Shown piece after piece: positions 17,722-27,412 of a stretch of 64,000 nucleotides of DNA (positions are counted from its first letter, which is position 1; each line of letters starts with the position of its first letter). The translations under genes were made by a program, and so were the position numbers. The notes below the pieces were generated by a model. The model was not told where the DNA came from. It saw only the letters and a list, made by a program, of their open reading frames with translations, and ran no database searches. The stretch comes from Bacteroidales bacterium (GTDB taxonomy: Bacteria > Bacteroidota > Bacteroidia > Bacteroidales > UBA932): the NCBI GenBank assembly GCA_017454335.1, contig JAFTDE010000019.1, positions 1 to 64,000 on the forward strand. The letters are read 5' to 3'.

Positions 17722-20700
17722 TCAGAGCGGAATCTCGACTTTGGTGACGGCGGGGGTCGCGGAGCGGCAGACGCCGTCCACGATGACACGCATGCCGGGA
17801 CCGACACCGTAGTGATGCCCGTCACGGTCCCAGACGATGGTCACGTTGTGCCCGCGGTACGCCACCCCGTCCAGGCAGAACCAGTCCCAGTCGGCCGGCG
17901 TCAGGGGATTCACCTCCAGCACCTCGTCCTCGCGCGGCCGCAGGCCCATCAGACCCGTGATGATCAGATCGGCGTAGGTCGAGTGATTGTAGTAGTCGCT
18001 GCGCTTCTCCTCCCCCTTCAGCCAGTAACCCGTCACCTCGTCCAGGTACTCCCCGATGTAGGGACGGCCCCGGCGGTAGGTGGACTCGGCATACTGCTTG
18101 ACGGCGTTCGCGTAATCTTCCCGGGTCACATAATCCTGGTGGTAATCGTTCAGTACGTTCGCCAGCGCGGTCAGCGTCTGGGACGTGGCGAAGGGCCAGA
18201 CGGCCCCGTCCCACTCGCAGGTACCCACCCCGTGCGAGCGGAAAGCCGGATGGCGCCGCTCGGCCGTCGTCAGGCCGTACGGGGCGTGGAAACCCTGGTC
18301 GTCCAGAATCTGCTTCCAGGCCGCCTCATAACCCGCGTCCGGCAACTCGAAGTACCAGGGGATGAAACCGATCGCCTCCCGGGCCTGGGCCAGCGAATCG
18401 CCCGGAATCTGGAAGGTCTCGAAGAACTCGTGATCGGGATTCCAAAGCTTGTCCTGCACCTGGGCCTTGTAGCGGACCGCCTTGTCGGCATAGTAGGCCA
18501 CCTTGGCCTGGTCACCCGCCATGGCGGCGATCTTCGACAGGGCACGCGCATTGCCGAACATGTAACTGTTGATGGTCGGACGGGCATTCTGGACCCGGCG
18601 TCCGCCGCTGATGGATTCCTCCATGCCGTCGCTGACATCCCGCTGCCAGAACAGGCCGCCGGGATGCTGGTGCGTCTCCTCCCAGTACTTGAAATCCGCC
18701 TCCAGGTCGCCCAGCAGGGCCACGGTACCCGCCTTGTCGCCGGTCACCAGATAGCGCTGCCAGACTGCGTACGGCGTCCAGGAGCTGAAATTGTGCAGCC
18801 GGTCCATCGGGCCGCCGTCCTTGCCGTGGAACCATACGTCCAGGTACTGGTCGATGTAGGCCGGATTGCGCAGCCAGCGGCCCTCGAAGACATGGTGCCC
18901 GATGGCGCAGGCGATCATGTTGTACTTGTCCGCATAGCTGCGGTCCACCTGGAACTCGTTGATGATGTATCCCTGCGGGGTCTGGCGTATGCTTTTGCGC
19001 CAGGACCACCAGCGGAAATACCAGATCTCCTCGATGTTGGGCTGGGGGCAGGAGAACAGCGGCACGTTGGCCTGCATCCAGTCCCAGGACTCCGCATTCG
19101 AGATGGCCTTGACGTCCGGCTCGGGCTCCATCGTATTGAAATAATCCACATAATGCCTGTAATCCGCGGCGCGCAGCACGTCATGGCCGGGGCCGGTGGC
19201 GCTGGTCGAGACCGCGTAGATGCGGAACACCGCCTCCTGCGGCTCGATGCCATCGGCGTTCTCCATGTCGGTATAGCGTTCGGCCGGATACTCGGGCGTC
19301 GGTTCCGTCTTGGGCGCGCCCGTGCGGAACACGATGCGCTCCAGCGAAGCGGCCGGCGAATAGAAGATGCGGCTGGTCGGCCGGCTGCCGTCGATGCTGG
19401 TCGTATAGCTGCGGTGCGCACAGTCCACCGTAATCTCGATGTGGACGGTCTTGCCTGGCTCGTAACGGCCGGCCGTGCCGTAGCGCTGGCCGTTCTTGAC
19501 CGTGATGATGCCCTCGGATTCGAAGCCCAGGCGCACGCTGGGCAGCCCCTTGGCGTCCTGGAGTTCGATCTGCAGCGTGCCGTATCCCGTCTGGCCGGCC
19601 TGGATGTCCATGGACACGGCGAAATTGCCGCCGGCCGGGATGACCTTCTCCGCCTTGGCGTAATCGAAGGGATCCCGGTCCCGCAGGGTCAGCGCCCGGA
19701 CCCCGGCGGCATCCGTCTCGATGCGCGTCGGCGCCCAGACCAGGTTGTAGGTATTCCAATAGTCCAGCTCGTGCCCGGCGGGCATCTCGTTGAAGACATC
19801 GCTGCTGTGCCCAGCCGCCTTGCAGACGACCGGAACGGGGACGGAAGACACCCAGATGTCCTCCTTGTTCATGCTGTAGGTCAGCCAGATCTTGCCGTCA
19901 CCCGGATCGCCGTTGTTTTCCTGGATGCCCCGGACATACTGCGGGCCGCGGTTCTTGTAGTCGCCGCCGTAACGCTCCGGGGTGATCTCGCCGTGCACCA
20001 GCATCAGGTCCTTGTACTCCAGCCCGTCGTCCGAAGTCGAAATGGCCAGGGGCCAGCGGTACTCGGAGGGGTTGTAGATGGTGGCGTAGCGTCCGTCGGA
20101 GGTGCGCTGGCCCCAGATCTTGGCATTGCTGTTCACGAATCCGAACGCCCGGTTCACCGGCTGGGACCAGGTGTATCCCCCGTCGGCGCTGACCGAGGTG
20201 AGGGCATGCTTCCACAGGGCCACGACCCGGCCGTCGTCCAGGTGGTAGTAGGACATGGCCTGGTAGCGGTTGTGCAGGGGGATCAGCGGATCGTCCGCGT
20301 CCGCCTCTTCGACCATCTGCATCGTGTACAGGGGGTTCGCGAGGATTTCTTCGCAGGCGGCCTTGAAACCCTTGTCCCGGCTGCGGGTGTAGAAGGGATA
20401 GTCCGTATTCTTCTCGTTGAATCCGTGGTTGTAGCGCAGGAAATAGATTGGACCATAGGTCCCGTCCTCCTTGATCTCGCGGATCACGCGCCCGATGCCG
20501 TTGCCGTCATTGGGGCCGTCCACGCGGTGCTCGAGGGCCACGCCGTAGTAGGCCAGGGCGAAGAAACGGCCGCTCTTGGCCGTATAGAATCCTACCCGCT
20601 GGTGCATCACGGCCATCAGGTCCGGACCGGCGGCGGGGCCGTCCGGGGACTTGCGGAACCCTTCCGGGACCTTGTACGGCGGGAAGATGACCACCGGGTT

Positions 20701-21057
20701 GGTCCAGTTGACCCCATCCCGGGAGCTCATCAGGTAGGTCTGTGCCGGCGGAACGTGTTCGCCCACCGGATCGCTGAGGTACTCGACATAGAAGGAACCC
20801 TTCCAGTACGCGATCATCGGCGCGTGGTTGTAGGTCCATCCGTACCCGTCCTGGGCGTATTTCAGGTCGCGGTTGGCGCGCATGATCTGCTGGTTGTGCA
20901 CACCGATGGCCGGCTGCAGCTGGCCGTGGTGGTAGTCGGGGTTGGCCATCGTGGTCCCCGTGTAGTGGACGAGGTCCGTGGACTGCGCAGCGGCGTCAGC
21001 GCTGCAGACCCCCGCCCAGACCAGGGCGGCGGCAAGGAGCGGGATCAGGTGTTTCAT
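17722..21057 (-). CDS. Secreted glycosidase-like protein: beta-propeller plus (alpha/alpha)6 domain
   Basis: The ATG at 21057 gives 1111 residues with a signal peptide (about 1-24). The N-terminal part (about 30-460) is a BNR/sialidase-like propeller: it has repeated SxDGxxW-type blades such as SRDGVNWTNPV and SADGGYTWSQPV. A lectin-like beta domain lies at about 477-580. The C-terminal half (about 640-1050) resembles the (alpha/alpha)6 barrels of MGH1/GH63-like glycosidases, with IEEIWYFRWWSWRK, WTPYAVWQRYLVTGD and CEWDGAVWPFATSQT. The substrate and catalytic acids cannot be assigned. The gene begins 5 bp after metG, so it may be cotranscribed with it or have its own promoter inside metG. 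Confidence 0.8.
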   Translation of the reverse strand: MKHLIPLLAAALVWAGVCSADAAAQSTDLVHYTGTTMANPDYHHGQLQPAIGVHNQQIMRANRDLKYAQDGYGWTYNHAPMIAYWKGSFYVEYLSDPVGEHVPPAQTYLMSSRDGVNWTNPVVIFPPYKVPEGFRKSPDGPAAGPDLMAVMHQRVGFYTAKSGRFFALAYYGVALEHRVDGPNDGNGIGRVIREIKEDGTYGPIYFLRYNHGFNEKNTDYPFYTRSRDKGFKAACEEILANPLYTMQMVEEADADDPLIPLHNRYQAMSYYHLDDGRVVALWKHALTSVSADGGYTWSQPVNRAFGFVNSNAKIWGQRTSDGRYATIYNPSEYRWPLAISTSDDGLEYKDLMLVHGEITPERYGGDYKNRGPQYVRGIQENNGDPGDGKIWLTYSMNKEDIWVSSVPVPVVCKAAGHSSDVFNEMPAGHELDYWNTYNLVWAPTRIETDAAGVRALTLRDRDPFDYAKAEKVIPAGGNFAVSMDIQAGQTGYGTLQIELQDAKGLPSVRLGFESEGIITVKNGQRYGTAGRYEPGKTVHIEITVDCAHRSYTTSIDGSRPTSRIFYSPAASLERIVFRTGAPKTEPTPEYPAERYTDMENADGIEPQEAVFRIYAVSTSATGPGHDVLRAADYRHYVDYFNTMEPEPDVKAISNAESWDWMQANVPLFSCPQPNIEEIWYFRWWSWRKSIRQTPQGYIINEFQVDRSYADKYNMIACAIGHHVFEGRWLRNPAYIDQYLDVWFHGKDGGPMDRLHNFSSWTPYAVWQRYLVTGDKAGTVALLGDLEADFKYWEETHQHPGGLFWQRDVSDGMEESISGGRRVQNARPTINSYMFGNARALSKIAAMAGDQAKVAYYADKAVRYKAQVQDKLWNPDHEFFETFQIPGDSLAQAREAIGFIPWYFELPDAGYEAAWKQILDDQGFHAPYGLTTAERRHPAFRSHGVGTCEWDGAVWPFATSQTLTALANVLNDYHQDYVTREDYANAVKQYAESTYRRGRPYIGEYLDEVTGYWLKGEEKRSDYYNHSTYADLIITGLMGLRPREDEVLEVNPLTPADWDWFCLDGVAYRGHNVTIVWDRDGHHYGVGPGMRVIVDGVCRSATPAVTKVEIPL

Positions 21058-21062
21058 GACTG

Positions 21063-23225
21063 TTATCCGATTTGGGATCCGTTGGTTAATACTTCCTGGG
21101 GCGTAATAAAGCGCATCTGGCCATCGCCCTGCTTGGCCATGAGGATCATCCCGCGCGACTCGATGCCGCGGATGACCCGGGGCTTGAGGTTGGCCAGGAT
21201 GCATATCTGCTTGCCCAGCATCTGCTCGGGCGAGTAGAACTCAGCGATTCCGGACACGATGACACGGCGGTCGAGCCCCGTGTCGATGGTCAGTTTCAGC
21301 AGCTTGTCCGTCTTGGGGACGCGCTCGGCCTCCATCACGGTGGCGGTGCGAATGTCCATCTTGTCGAAGTCTTCGAATGTGCACTCGTCCTTGGGCGGAG
21401 CGACCTGGCGGGCGGCTTCCGCGGCTGCGGCGGCCTCGCGCTCGGCACGGATCTTCTCCAGCCGGGCGATCTGGGCGTTCACCGCATCATCCTCGATCTT
21501 GGCGAACAGCAGCTCGGCCGCTCCGACCGCATGCCCGGCGGGCAGCAGGTCTTCGCCGCCGATCGAATCCCAGCGCAGCACGACAGCGGTCCGGGGCGTT
21601 ACGCCGGTGTGCAGCGCGGCTCCCTCGCCGGGACGGTAGGTGTTGACGGTCACGGCCTCGCCGGCACGGTGGTCCGTACCCGCATCCAGCCCGACGCCCA
21701 GCATCGTGCGCAGGCGCTCGGCCGCAAAAGGGGTGAAGGGCTCGAAAGCGACCGCCAGGTCCGCGCAGATCTGCAGGCTGACGTTCAGGATGGTCGCCAC
21801 GCGGTCCATGTCTGTCTTGGCCAGTTTCCAGGGCTCGGTGTCGGAGATGTACTTGTTGCCCACCCGCGCGATGCCCATCGCATCCTTGAGCGCCTCGCGG
21901 AAATGGTATCCCTCGAGATTGCGCTCCATCGAAGCGCGCAGCTGCGGGATCTCCGCAAGGGCTTCCCGGTCGATGTCCAGCAGTTCGCCGCGCGCGGGCA
22001 CCTTGCCGCCGAAGTATTTGTGCGTCAGCACGACAGCCCGGTTGACGAAGTTGCCGAAGATGGCGACCAGTTCGCTGTTGTTGCGGGTCTGGAAATCCTT
22101 CCAGGAGAAATCGTTGTCCTTGGTCTCGGGGGCATTGGCCGTCAGCACGTAGCGCAGCACGTCCTCCTTGCCCGGGAAGTCCGCGAGGTACTCGTGCGCC
22201 CAGACGGCCCAGCCGCGAGAGGTCGAGATCTTGTCCCCCTCGAGGTTCAGGAATTCGTTCGCCGGAACATTGTCCGGCAGGATGTAATCGCCGTGCGCCT
22301 TCAGCATGGACGGGAAGACGATGCAGTGGAAAACGATGTTGTCCTTGCCGATGAAATGGACCAGCCGGGTGTCGGCGCTCTTCCACCATTTCTCCCAGGA
22401 CTGCGGCAGCAGTTCCTTCGAATTGGAGATGTATCCGATCGGCGCGTCGAACCACACGTACAGCACCTTGCCCTCGGCTCCTTCGACGGGAACGGGGACG
22501 CCCCAGTCCAGGTCGCGGCTGACGGCGCGCGGCTGCAGGCCGCCGTCGATCCAGCTCTTGCACTGGCCATAGACATTGGTGCGCCACTCCTTGTGGCCGT
22601 CCAGGATCCACTCTTTCAGCCAGTCCTCGTAGCGGTCCAGCGGCAGGTACCAGTGCGAGGTCTTCTTCTTGACCGGCACGGCACCGCTCAGTTTGGACTT
22701 GGGGTTGATCAGTTCCTCGGGGCTGAGGGTCGATCCGCACTTCTCGCACTGGTCGCCGTAAGCGCCTTCGTTGCCGCAGCGCGGGCAGGTGCCGACGATG
22801 TAGCGGTCCGCGAGGAAGGTCTGCGCCTCGGGGTCGTAATACTGCTCGGACTCGCGGGTGATGAACTTGCCCTCGTCGTAGAGTTTGCGGAAGAAGCCGG
22901 ATGCGATGTCCGTATGCACGTCGGACGTGGTCCGGCTGTAGATGTCGAAGTTAATGCCCAGACCCGAGAAGGAATCCTTGATGATCTGGTGGTATTTATC
23001 CACGATATCCTGGGGCGTACAGCCCTGCTGGCGCGCCTTGATGGTGATCGGAACGCCATGTTCGTCCGATCCGCACACGTACAGCACATCCTCGCCGCGC
23101 ATGCGCAGGTAACGCACGTAGATGTCGGCAGGGACATACACGCCGGCCAGGTGGCCGATGTGGACGGGGCCGTTGGCATAAGGCAGGGCACAGGTGACCA
23201 GGGTTCTCTTGAATTGCTTGTCCAT
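21063..23225 (-). CDS. metG: Methionyl-tRNA synthetase
   Basis: MetG charges tRNA-Met. The 720-residue protein has the class I HIGH motif in [11 protein letters not shown] near residues 19-29. The zinc knuckle is CPRCGN with CEKCGS, and the KMSKS loop appears as KISTSRGW near residue 333. The C-terminal OB-fold tRNA-binding domain (about 615-720) follows the linker [17 protein letters not shown]. It is 3 bp downstream of dnaG in a tightly packed minus-strand run. Confidence 0.97.
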   Translation of the reverse strand: MDKQFKRTLVTCALPYANGPVHIGHLAGVYVPADIYVRYLRMRGEDVLYVCGSDEHGVPITIKARQQGCTPQDIVDKYHQIIKDSFSGLGINFDIYSRTTSDVHTDIASGFFRKLYDEGKFITRESEQYYDPEAQTFLADRYIVGTCPRCGNEGAYGDQCEKCGSTLSPEELINPKSKLSGAVPVKKKTSHWYLPLDRYEDWLKEWILDGHKEWRTNVYGQCKSWIDGGLQPRAVSRDLDWGVPVPVEGAEGKVLYVWFDAPIGYISNSKELLPQSWEKWWKSADTRLVHFIGKDNIVFHCIVFPSMLKAHGDYILPDNVPANEFLNLEGDKISTSRGWAVWAHEYLADFPGKEDVLRYVLTANAPETKDNDFSWKDFQTRNNSELVAIFGNFVNRAVVLTHKYFGGKVPARGELLDIDREALAEIPQLRASMERNLEGYHFREALKDAMGIARVGNKYISDTEPWKLAKTDMDRVATILNVSLQICADLAVAFEPFTPFAAERLRTMLGVGLDAGTDHRAGEAVTVNTYRPGEGAALHTGVTPRTAVVLRWDSIGGEDLLPAGHAVGAAELLFAKIEDDAVNAQIARLEKIRAEREAAAAAEAARQVAPPKDECTFEDFDKMDIRTATVMEAERVPKTDKLLKLTIDTGLDRRVIVSGIAEFYSPEQMLGKQICILANLKPRVIRGIESRGMILMAKQGDGQMRFITPQEVLTNGSQIG

Positions 23226-23228
23226 ATT

Positions 23229-25193
23229 CTATTTCTTTTCTCTTCCTAATTTGTGTTTGATGCTGCGCTGCGTTCTCTGCAGACGGACGATGTCGCGCAT
23301 GGCCGACTCCGTCTGCGCGGGGTCCGCCCCGGCAAGCGAATGGCGAAGATAATCAATTCTGTCCTGAATCCGGCGTTCGGCATAGAACAAAATCGCTTTG
23401 GGGACGAAAAAAGCCAGCCAGGACGAAGTCGTCGTCAGGGCCGCTTCGAAATTCCGGACGGTCAGCTGGTACTTTTCGGTGGACAGCTGGGCGGTCACGT
23501 CCGCGACGTGGCGGTCTTCGGAATTCAGCAGCGCCCGGACGATGACGTCCTGGGGCTGGCCAGCGTCATAGCCGGCGATATAGCTGTCATAGATGGCGCG
23601 GTACACAGAATTCGCCATCCGGGTTCCGTCCGCCTCGAGGGCGTCGCGGATGAAATCCGTCACGGTGGGTTTCTCCTCCTCCGATCCGGAATAATACTCG
23701 GAATCGCTCTCGAAGTCCAGCTCGTCCCGGCCGTAACGCAGCAGGAACGACAGCAGGTCCCGCTCGGCCTGGCCCAGGGTCCGGTTTTCCTCCGTCCAGG
23801 GGGCGGAGGGCTCGGGCTGCGGCTCGGGGGCGGGTCCGCTGACGCCCGAACGGGCCGCGGCGTGCTGGCGCTGGCGGCGTTCGTCCTCGATCTGCTTGGT
23901 GCGGGTCTGGCGGATGCGTTCGAAGAGAATGTCCGACTCCAGTCCGAAGCGCGTGGCGCAGGCATCCACATAGACCGAACGCTTGACCGCGTCCGGGATG
24001 CCGGCGATGGTGTCGGCGATGTCGTTGATCAGGTTGGCCTTGCGGAGCGGATCGCCGCCCGCCTGCTCCAGCAGCAGGGCGGTCTTGAACTCGATGAAGT
24101 CCTGCTCGTGGTCCCGGATGTAGTCCCGGACCTGGTCCAGCGTGTGTTTGCGGGCATAGGAATCCGGATCCTCGCCGTCGGGCAGCAGGACGATGCGCAC
24201 GTTCAGGCCCTCCTGCAGCACCAGGTCGATGCCGCGCAGGGCGGCATGGATGCCGGCGGAGTCCCCGTCGTACATGATGGTGACGTTCTCGGTGAACTTG
24301 TGGATCAGCCGGACCTGCTCGACCGTCAGGGAGGTGCCGCAGGACGCGACGACGTTGGTCACGCCCAGCTGGTGCATGGACACGACGTCCACGTTGCCCT
24401 CGACCAGGATGCACTTGTCCTGGCGGGAAATCTCGGCCTTCGCCAGGTAGATGCCGTACAGGGCGCGGCTCTTGACGTAAATCTCGGTTTCGGGCGAATT
24501 GACGTACTTGGCGATGTTGCCGTCGCTGCGCAGGGTCCGGCCGCTGAACGCGATGACGCGGCCGCTGACCGAACGGATGGGAAACATCGCACGTTCGTGG
24601 AAACGGTCCGCCAGGCGCCCGTCCTCGTACTGGATGCACAGGCCCGTGTCCAGCAGGTACTCGGCCTTGTAGCCGGCCGCGAGGGCCGCATCCGTAAAAG
24701 TCGTGCGTCCCGAAGGGGCCCAGCCCAGGCCGAAACGGCGGATGGTCTCGTCCTCCAGGCCGCGGGAGCGGAAATAGGCGTATCCGACGCTGCGGCCCTC
24801 GCCGGATTCCAGCTGGCGGGCGAAGAACTGCTGGGCGAATTCCGACACCAGCAGCAGGCTCTCGCTGCGCTGGCGCCGGGCGATCTCCTCGGCGCTCTCT
24901 TCCGCCTCGACGATTTCGATGTTGTATTTGTGCGCCAGGTAGCGGAGCGCTTCGACGTACGAGCAGTGCTCATGCTCCATGACGAAGCCCACGGCCGAAC
25001 CCGCCTTGCCGCAGCCGAAGCACTTGAAGATGCCCTTGGCCGGGGAGACGTAGAACGACGGGGTTTTCTCGTTGTGGAAGGGACAGCAGGCGACGAAATT
25101 GGCTCCGCGGCGCTTGAGGGCCACGAAGTCGCTGACGACGTCTTCGATCCGGGCGGTATCGAGGATCAGGTTGACTGTCTCCTGCGGAATCAT
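23229..25193 (-). CDS. dnaG: DNA primase
   Basis: DnaG makes RNA primers for replication. The 654-residue protein has the N-terminal CHC2 zinc ribbon (CCPFHNEKTPSF and CFGCGKAG at about residues 36-65). The Toprim domain follows with LVEGNVDVVSMHQLG and MYDGDSAG near residues 257-310. A C-terminal helical region binds the helicase in this family. Its start overlaps the recQ stop (ATGA), so primase and RecQ helicase are translationally coupled. Confidence 0.97.
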   Translation of the reverse strand: MIPQETVNLILDTARIEDVVSDFVALKRRGANFVACCPFHNEKTPSFYVSPAKGIFKCFGCGKAGSAVGFVMEHEHCSYVEALRYLAHKYNIEIVEAEESAEEIARRQRSESLLLVSEFAQQFFARQLESGEGRSVGYAYFRSRGLEDETIRRFGLGWAPSGRTTFTDAALAAGYKAEYLLDTGLCIQYEDGRLADRFHERAMFPIRSVSGRVIAFSGRTLRSDGNIAKYVNSPETEIYVKSRALYGIYLAKAEISRQDKCILVEGNVDVVSMHQLGVTNVVASCGTSLTVEQVRLIHKFTENVTIMYDGDSAGIHAALRGIDLVLQEGLNVRIVLLPDGEDPDSYARKHTLDQVRDYIRDHEQDFIEFKTALLLEQAGGDPLRKANLINDIADTIAGIPDAVKRSVYVDACATRFGLESDILFERIRQTRTKQIEDERRQRQHAAARSGVSGPAPEPQPEPSAPWTEENRTLGQAERDLLSFLLRYGRDELDFESDSEYYSGSEEEKPTVTDFIRDALEADGTRMANSVYRAIYDSYIAGYDAGQPQDVIVRALLNSEDRHVADVTAQLSTEKYQLTVRNFEAALTTTSSWLAFFVPKAILFYAERRIQDRIDYLRHSLAGADPAQTESAMRDIVRLQRTQRSIKHKLGREKK

Positions 25194-27397
25194 TGTGCCA
25201 CCTCACACAGGAACTTGATCCGGACCAGCCGGACCTCCATCTCGTCGTAATCCGGGCCCAGCGCCTCGATGGCGTCCTGGAGCGAATCGGATTCGGCCTC
25301 ATTGAGGAAATAATCGAAGATTTCGTTCACGATGTCCTCGTCCAGCGTGCTGTTGATGTAATAGGACAGGTCCAGTTTGGTGCCGGTCGACACGATGGTC
25401 TCGATCTCGGTCATCAGGTCGCCCATCTCCATCTCGCGGGCCGCGGCGATGTCCTCGAGCGACATCCGGCGGTCGATGCTCTGGATGATGAAGATTTTGT
25501 TGGTGGACTTGGTCGGCGCGGACTTGACGACGAAATCGTCCGGACGGGAAATATCGTTCTCTTCCACGTACTTGCGGATCAGCTCGATGAAGCGCATGCC
25601 GAACTTGCGGGCCTTGCCCTCGCCGACCCCCTGGCAGTTCTTGAGTTCCTCCAGGGTCAGCGGGTACAGGATGGCCATGTCCTCCAGGGCGGGATCGCCG
25701 AAGAGGATCCAGGGCTGGAGACCCAGCCGGCGGGCCAGGTCCTTGCGCAGGTCCTTCAGCATCGAGAGCAGCTGGGGATCGCCGGCGCTCTTGACGGCGG
25801 ACATCGGGACTTCTTCGTCGTCCTCCTCGTCCCCGCCGTCGCCGGTGAACAGCCGGTCCTCGACCAGCATCAGCTCCCAGGGATGGGCCAGGAACTCCCG
25901 GCCCCGGTCGGTGACGTACACCAGGCCGTAGCTCTCGATTTCCTTCTCCAGCAGGTGCAGGATCATGCCCTGGTGGATGACGGTGCACCAGAAACGCTCG
26001 GTGTGTTCCTTGCCGGCGCCGAACAGCGGCAGTTCGTCATGCTTGTAGGACTTGACGATCGCCGATTCGCGCCCGGCCAGGATGCAGGCCAGGTGATCCA
26101 CCCGGAAACGTTCCGGCAGGGATTCGACCAGGCGCAGCACCAGGCACATCTCTTCGCGTCCGTCGAAGGTCGGTTTGGGGTGCAGGCAGTTGTCGCAGGC
26201 GCCGCAGTTGGATTCGGGATAATCCTCGCCGAAATAGTTCAGGAGCAGCTTGCGCCGGCACTGGCTGGATTCGGCGTAGGCGACGACCTCCGACAGCAGC
26301 TGGCGGTTGATTTCCTGTTCGGCCACGGGCTTGCCCTGCATGAATTTCTCCAGCTTCTGGATGTCCTTGTAGCTGTAGTAGGCGATGCACTGGCCCTCCT
26401 GGCCGTCACGGCCGGCGCGTCCGGTCTCCTGGTAGTAGCTCTCGACGCTCTTGGGGATGTCGTAGTGGATGACGAAACGCACGTCGGGTTTGTCGATGCC
26501 CATGCCGAAGGCGATCGTCGCGACGATCACGTTGACCTCCTCCATCAGGAACTTGTCCTGGTTCTCGGCGCGGGTCTTGGCGTCCAGCCCGGCGTGGTAC
26601 GGCAGCGCCTTGATGCCGTTGATGCACAGCAGTTCGGCCAGTTCCTCCACCTTCTTGCGGCTGAGGCAGTAGATGATGCCCGACTTGCCGTCGTTCTGGC
26701 GGATGAAGCGGATGATGTCGCGCTCGGGTTCCACCTTGTCCCGGATTTCGTAATACAGGTTCGGGCGGTTGAACGAGGACTTGAACACGGCGGCGTTCTG
26801 GATGCCGAGGTTCTTGAGGATGTCGCTCTGGACCTTGGGGGTCGCCGTGGCGGTCAGGGCGATGATCGGCGCACGGCCGATGTCGTCGATCAGGGCCCGG
26901 ATGCGGCGGTATTCCGGCCGGAAGTCATGCCCCCATTCCGAAATGCAGTGCGCCTCGTCCACGGCGTAGAACGACACCTTGACCTCGCGGAGCAGGGTGA
27001 CGTTCTCTTCCTTGGTCAGGGATTCCGGCGCGACATACAGCATCTTGGTCTTGCCGGACAGCAGATCCTGCCGGACCTCTTCCACCTGGGAACGGCTCAG
27101 CGAGGAATTCAGGAAGTGGGCCACCGTACCGGCGCCCGCCCCGGATTCGTATCCGCGCATCAGGTCCACCTGGTTCTTCATCAGGGCGATGAGCGGGGAG
27201 ATCACGACGGCCGTACCTTCCATGATCAGGGCCGGGAGCTGGAAGCACAGCGACTTCCCGCCCCCGGTGGGCATCAGTACAAAGGCATCACCTCCTTCGA
27301 TCAGGTGTTTGATGATCGACTCCTGCTCGCTCTTGAACGCGTCATAGCCGAAAAACTCCTTGAGGGTGCGGTGAATCAACGCCGAATCTGCTGTCAT
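25190..27397 (-). CDS. recQ: ATP-dependent DNA helicase RecQ
   Basis: RecQ unwinds DNA in recombinational repair and fork restart. The 735-residue protein has Walker A PTGGGKSLCFQLPAL near residue 43 and a DEAH box in VDEAHCISEWGHDFRP near 148. The RQC zinc site is CRRKLLLNYFGED with CGACDNC near 378-400, and an HRDC domain lies near 530-610. A long C-terminal tail follows, as is common in Bacteroidetes RecQ. It starts 15 bp after the DUF1015 gene. Confidence 0.96.
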   Translation of the reverse strand: MTADSALIHRTLKEFFGYDAFKSEQESIIKHLIEGGDAFVLMPTGGGKSLCFQLPALIMEGTAVVISPLIALMKNQVDLMRGYESGAGAGTVAHFLNSSLSRSQVEEVRQDLLSGKTKMLYVAPESLTKEENVTLLREVKVSFYAVDEAHCISEWGHDFRPEYRRIRALIDDIGRAPIIALTATATPKVQSDILKNLGIQNAAVFKSSFNRPNLYYEIRDKVEPERDIIRFIRQNDGKSGIIYCLSRKKVEELAELLCINGIKALPYHAGLDAKTRAENQDKFLMEEVNVIVATIAFGMGIDKPDVRFVIHYDIPKSVESYYQETGRAGRDGQEGQCIAYYSYKDIQKLEKFMQGKPVAEQEINRQLLSEVVAYAESSQCRRKLLLNYFGEDYPESNCGACDNCLHPKPTFDGREEMCLVLRLVESLPERFRVDHLACILAGRESAIVKSYKHDELPLFGAGKEHTERFWCTVIHQGMILHLLEKEIESYGLVYVTDRGREFLAHPWELMLVEDRLFTGDGGDEEDDEEVPMSAVKSAGDPQLLSMLKDLRKDLARRLGLQPWILFGDPALEDMAILYPLTLEELKNCQGVGEGKARKFGMRFIELIRKYVEENDISRPDDFVVKSAPTKSTNKIFIIQSIDRRMSLEDIAAAREMEMGDLMTEIETIVSTGTKLDLSYYINSTLDEDIVNEIFDYFLNEAESDSLQDAIEALGPDYDEMEVRLVRIKFLCEVAQ

Positions 27398-27412
27398 ACG
27401 TGTTATGGTCTT

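Noticed and set aside
17722..21057. Calling the large secreted protein a sialidase
   Set aside because: Only the propeller blades resemble sialidases; the Arg triad and catalytic Tyr/Glu could not be recognised, and the C-terminal barrel points to a different activity.
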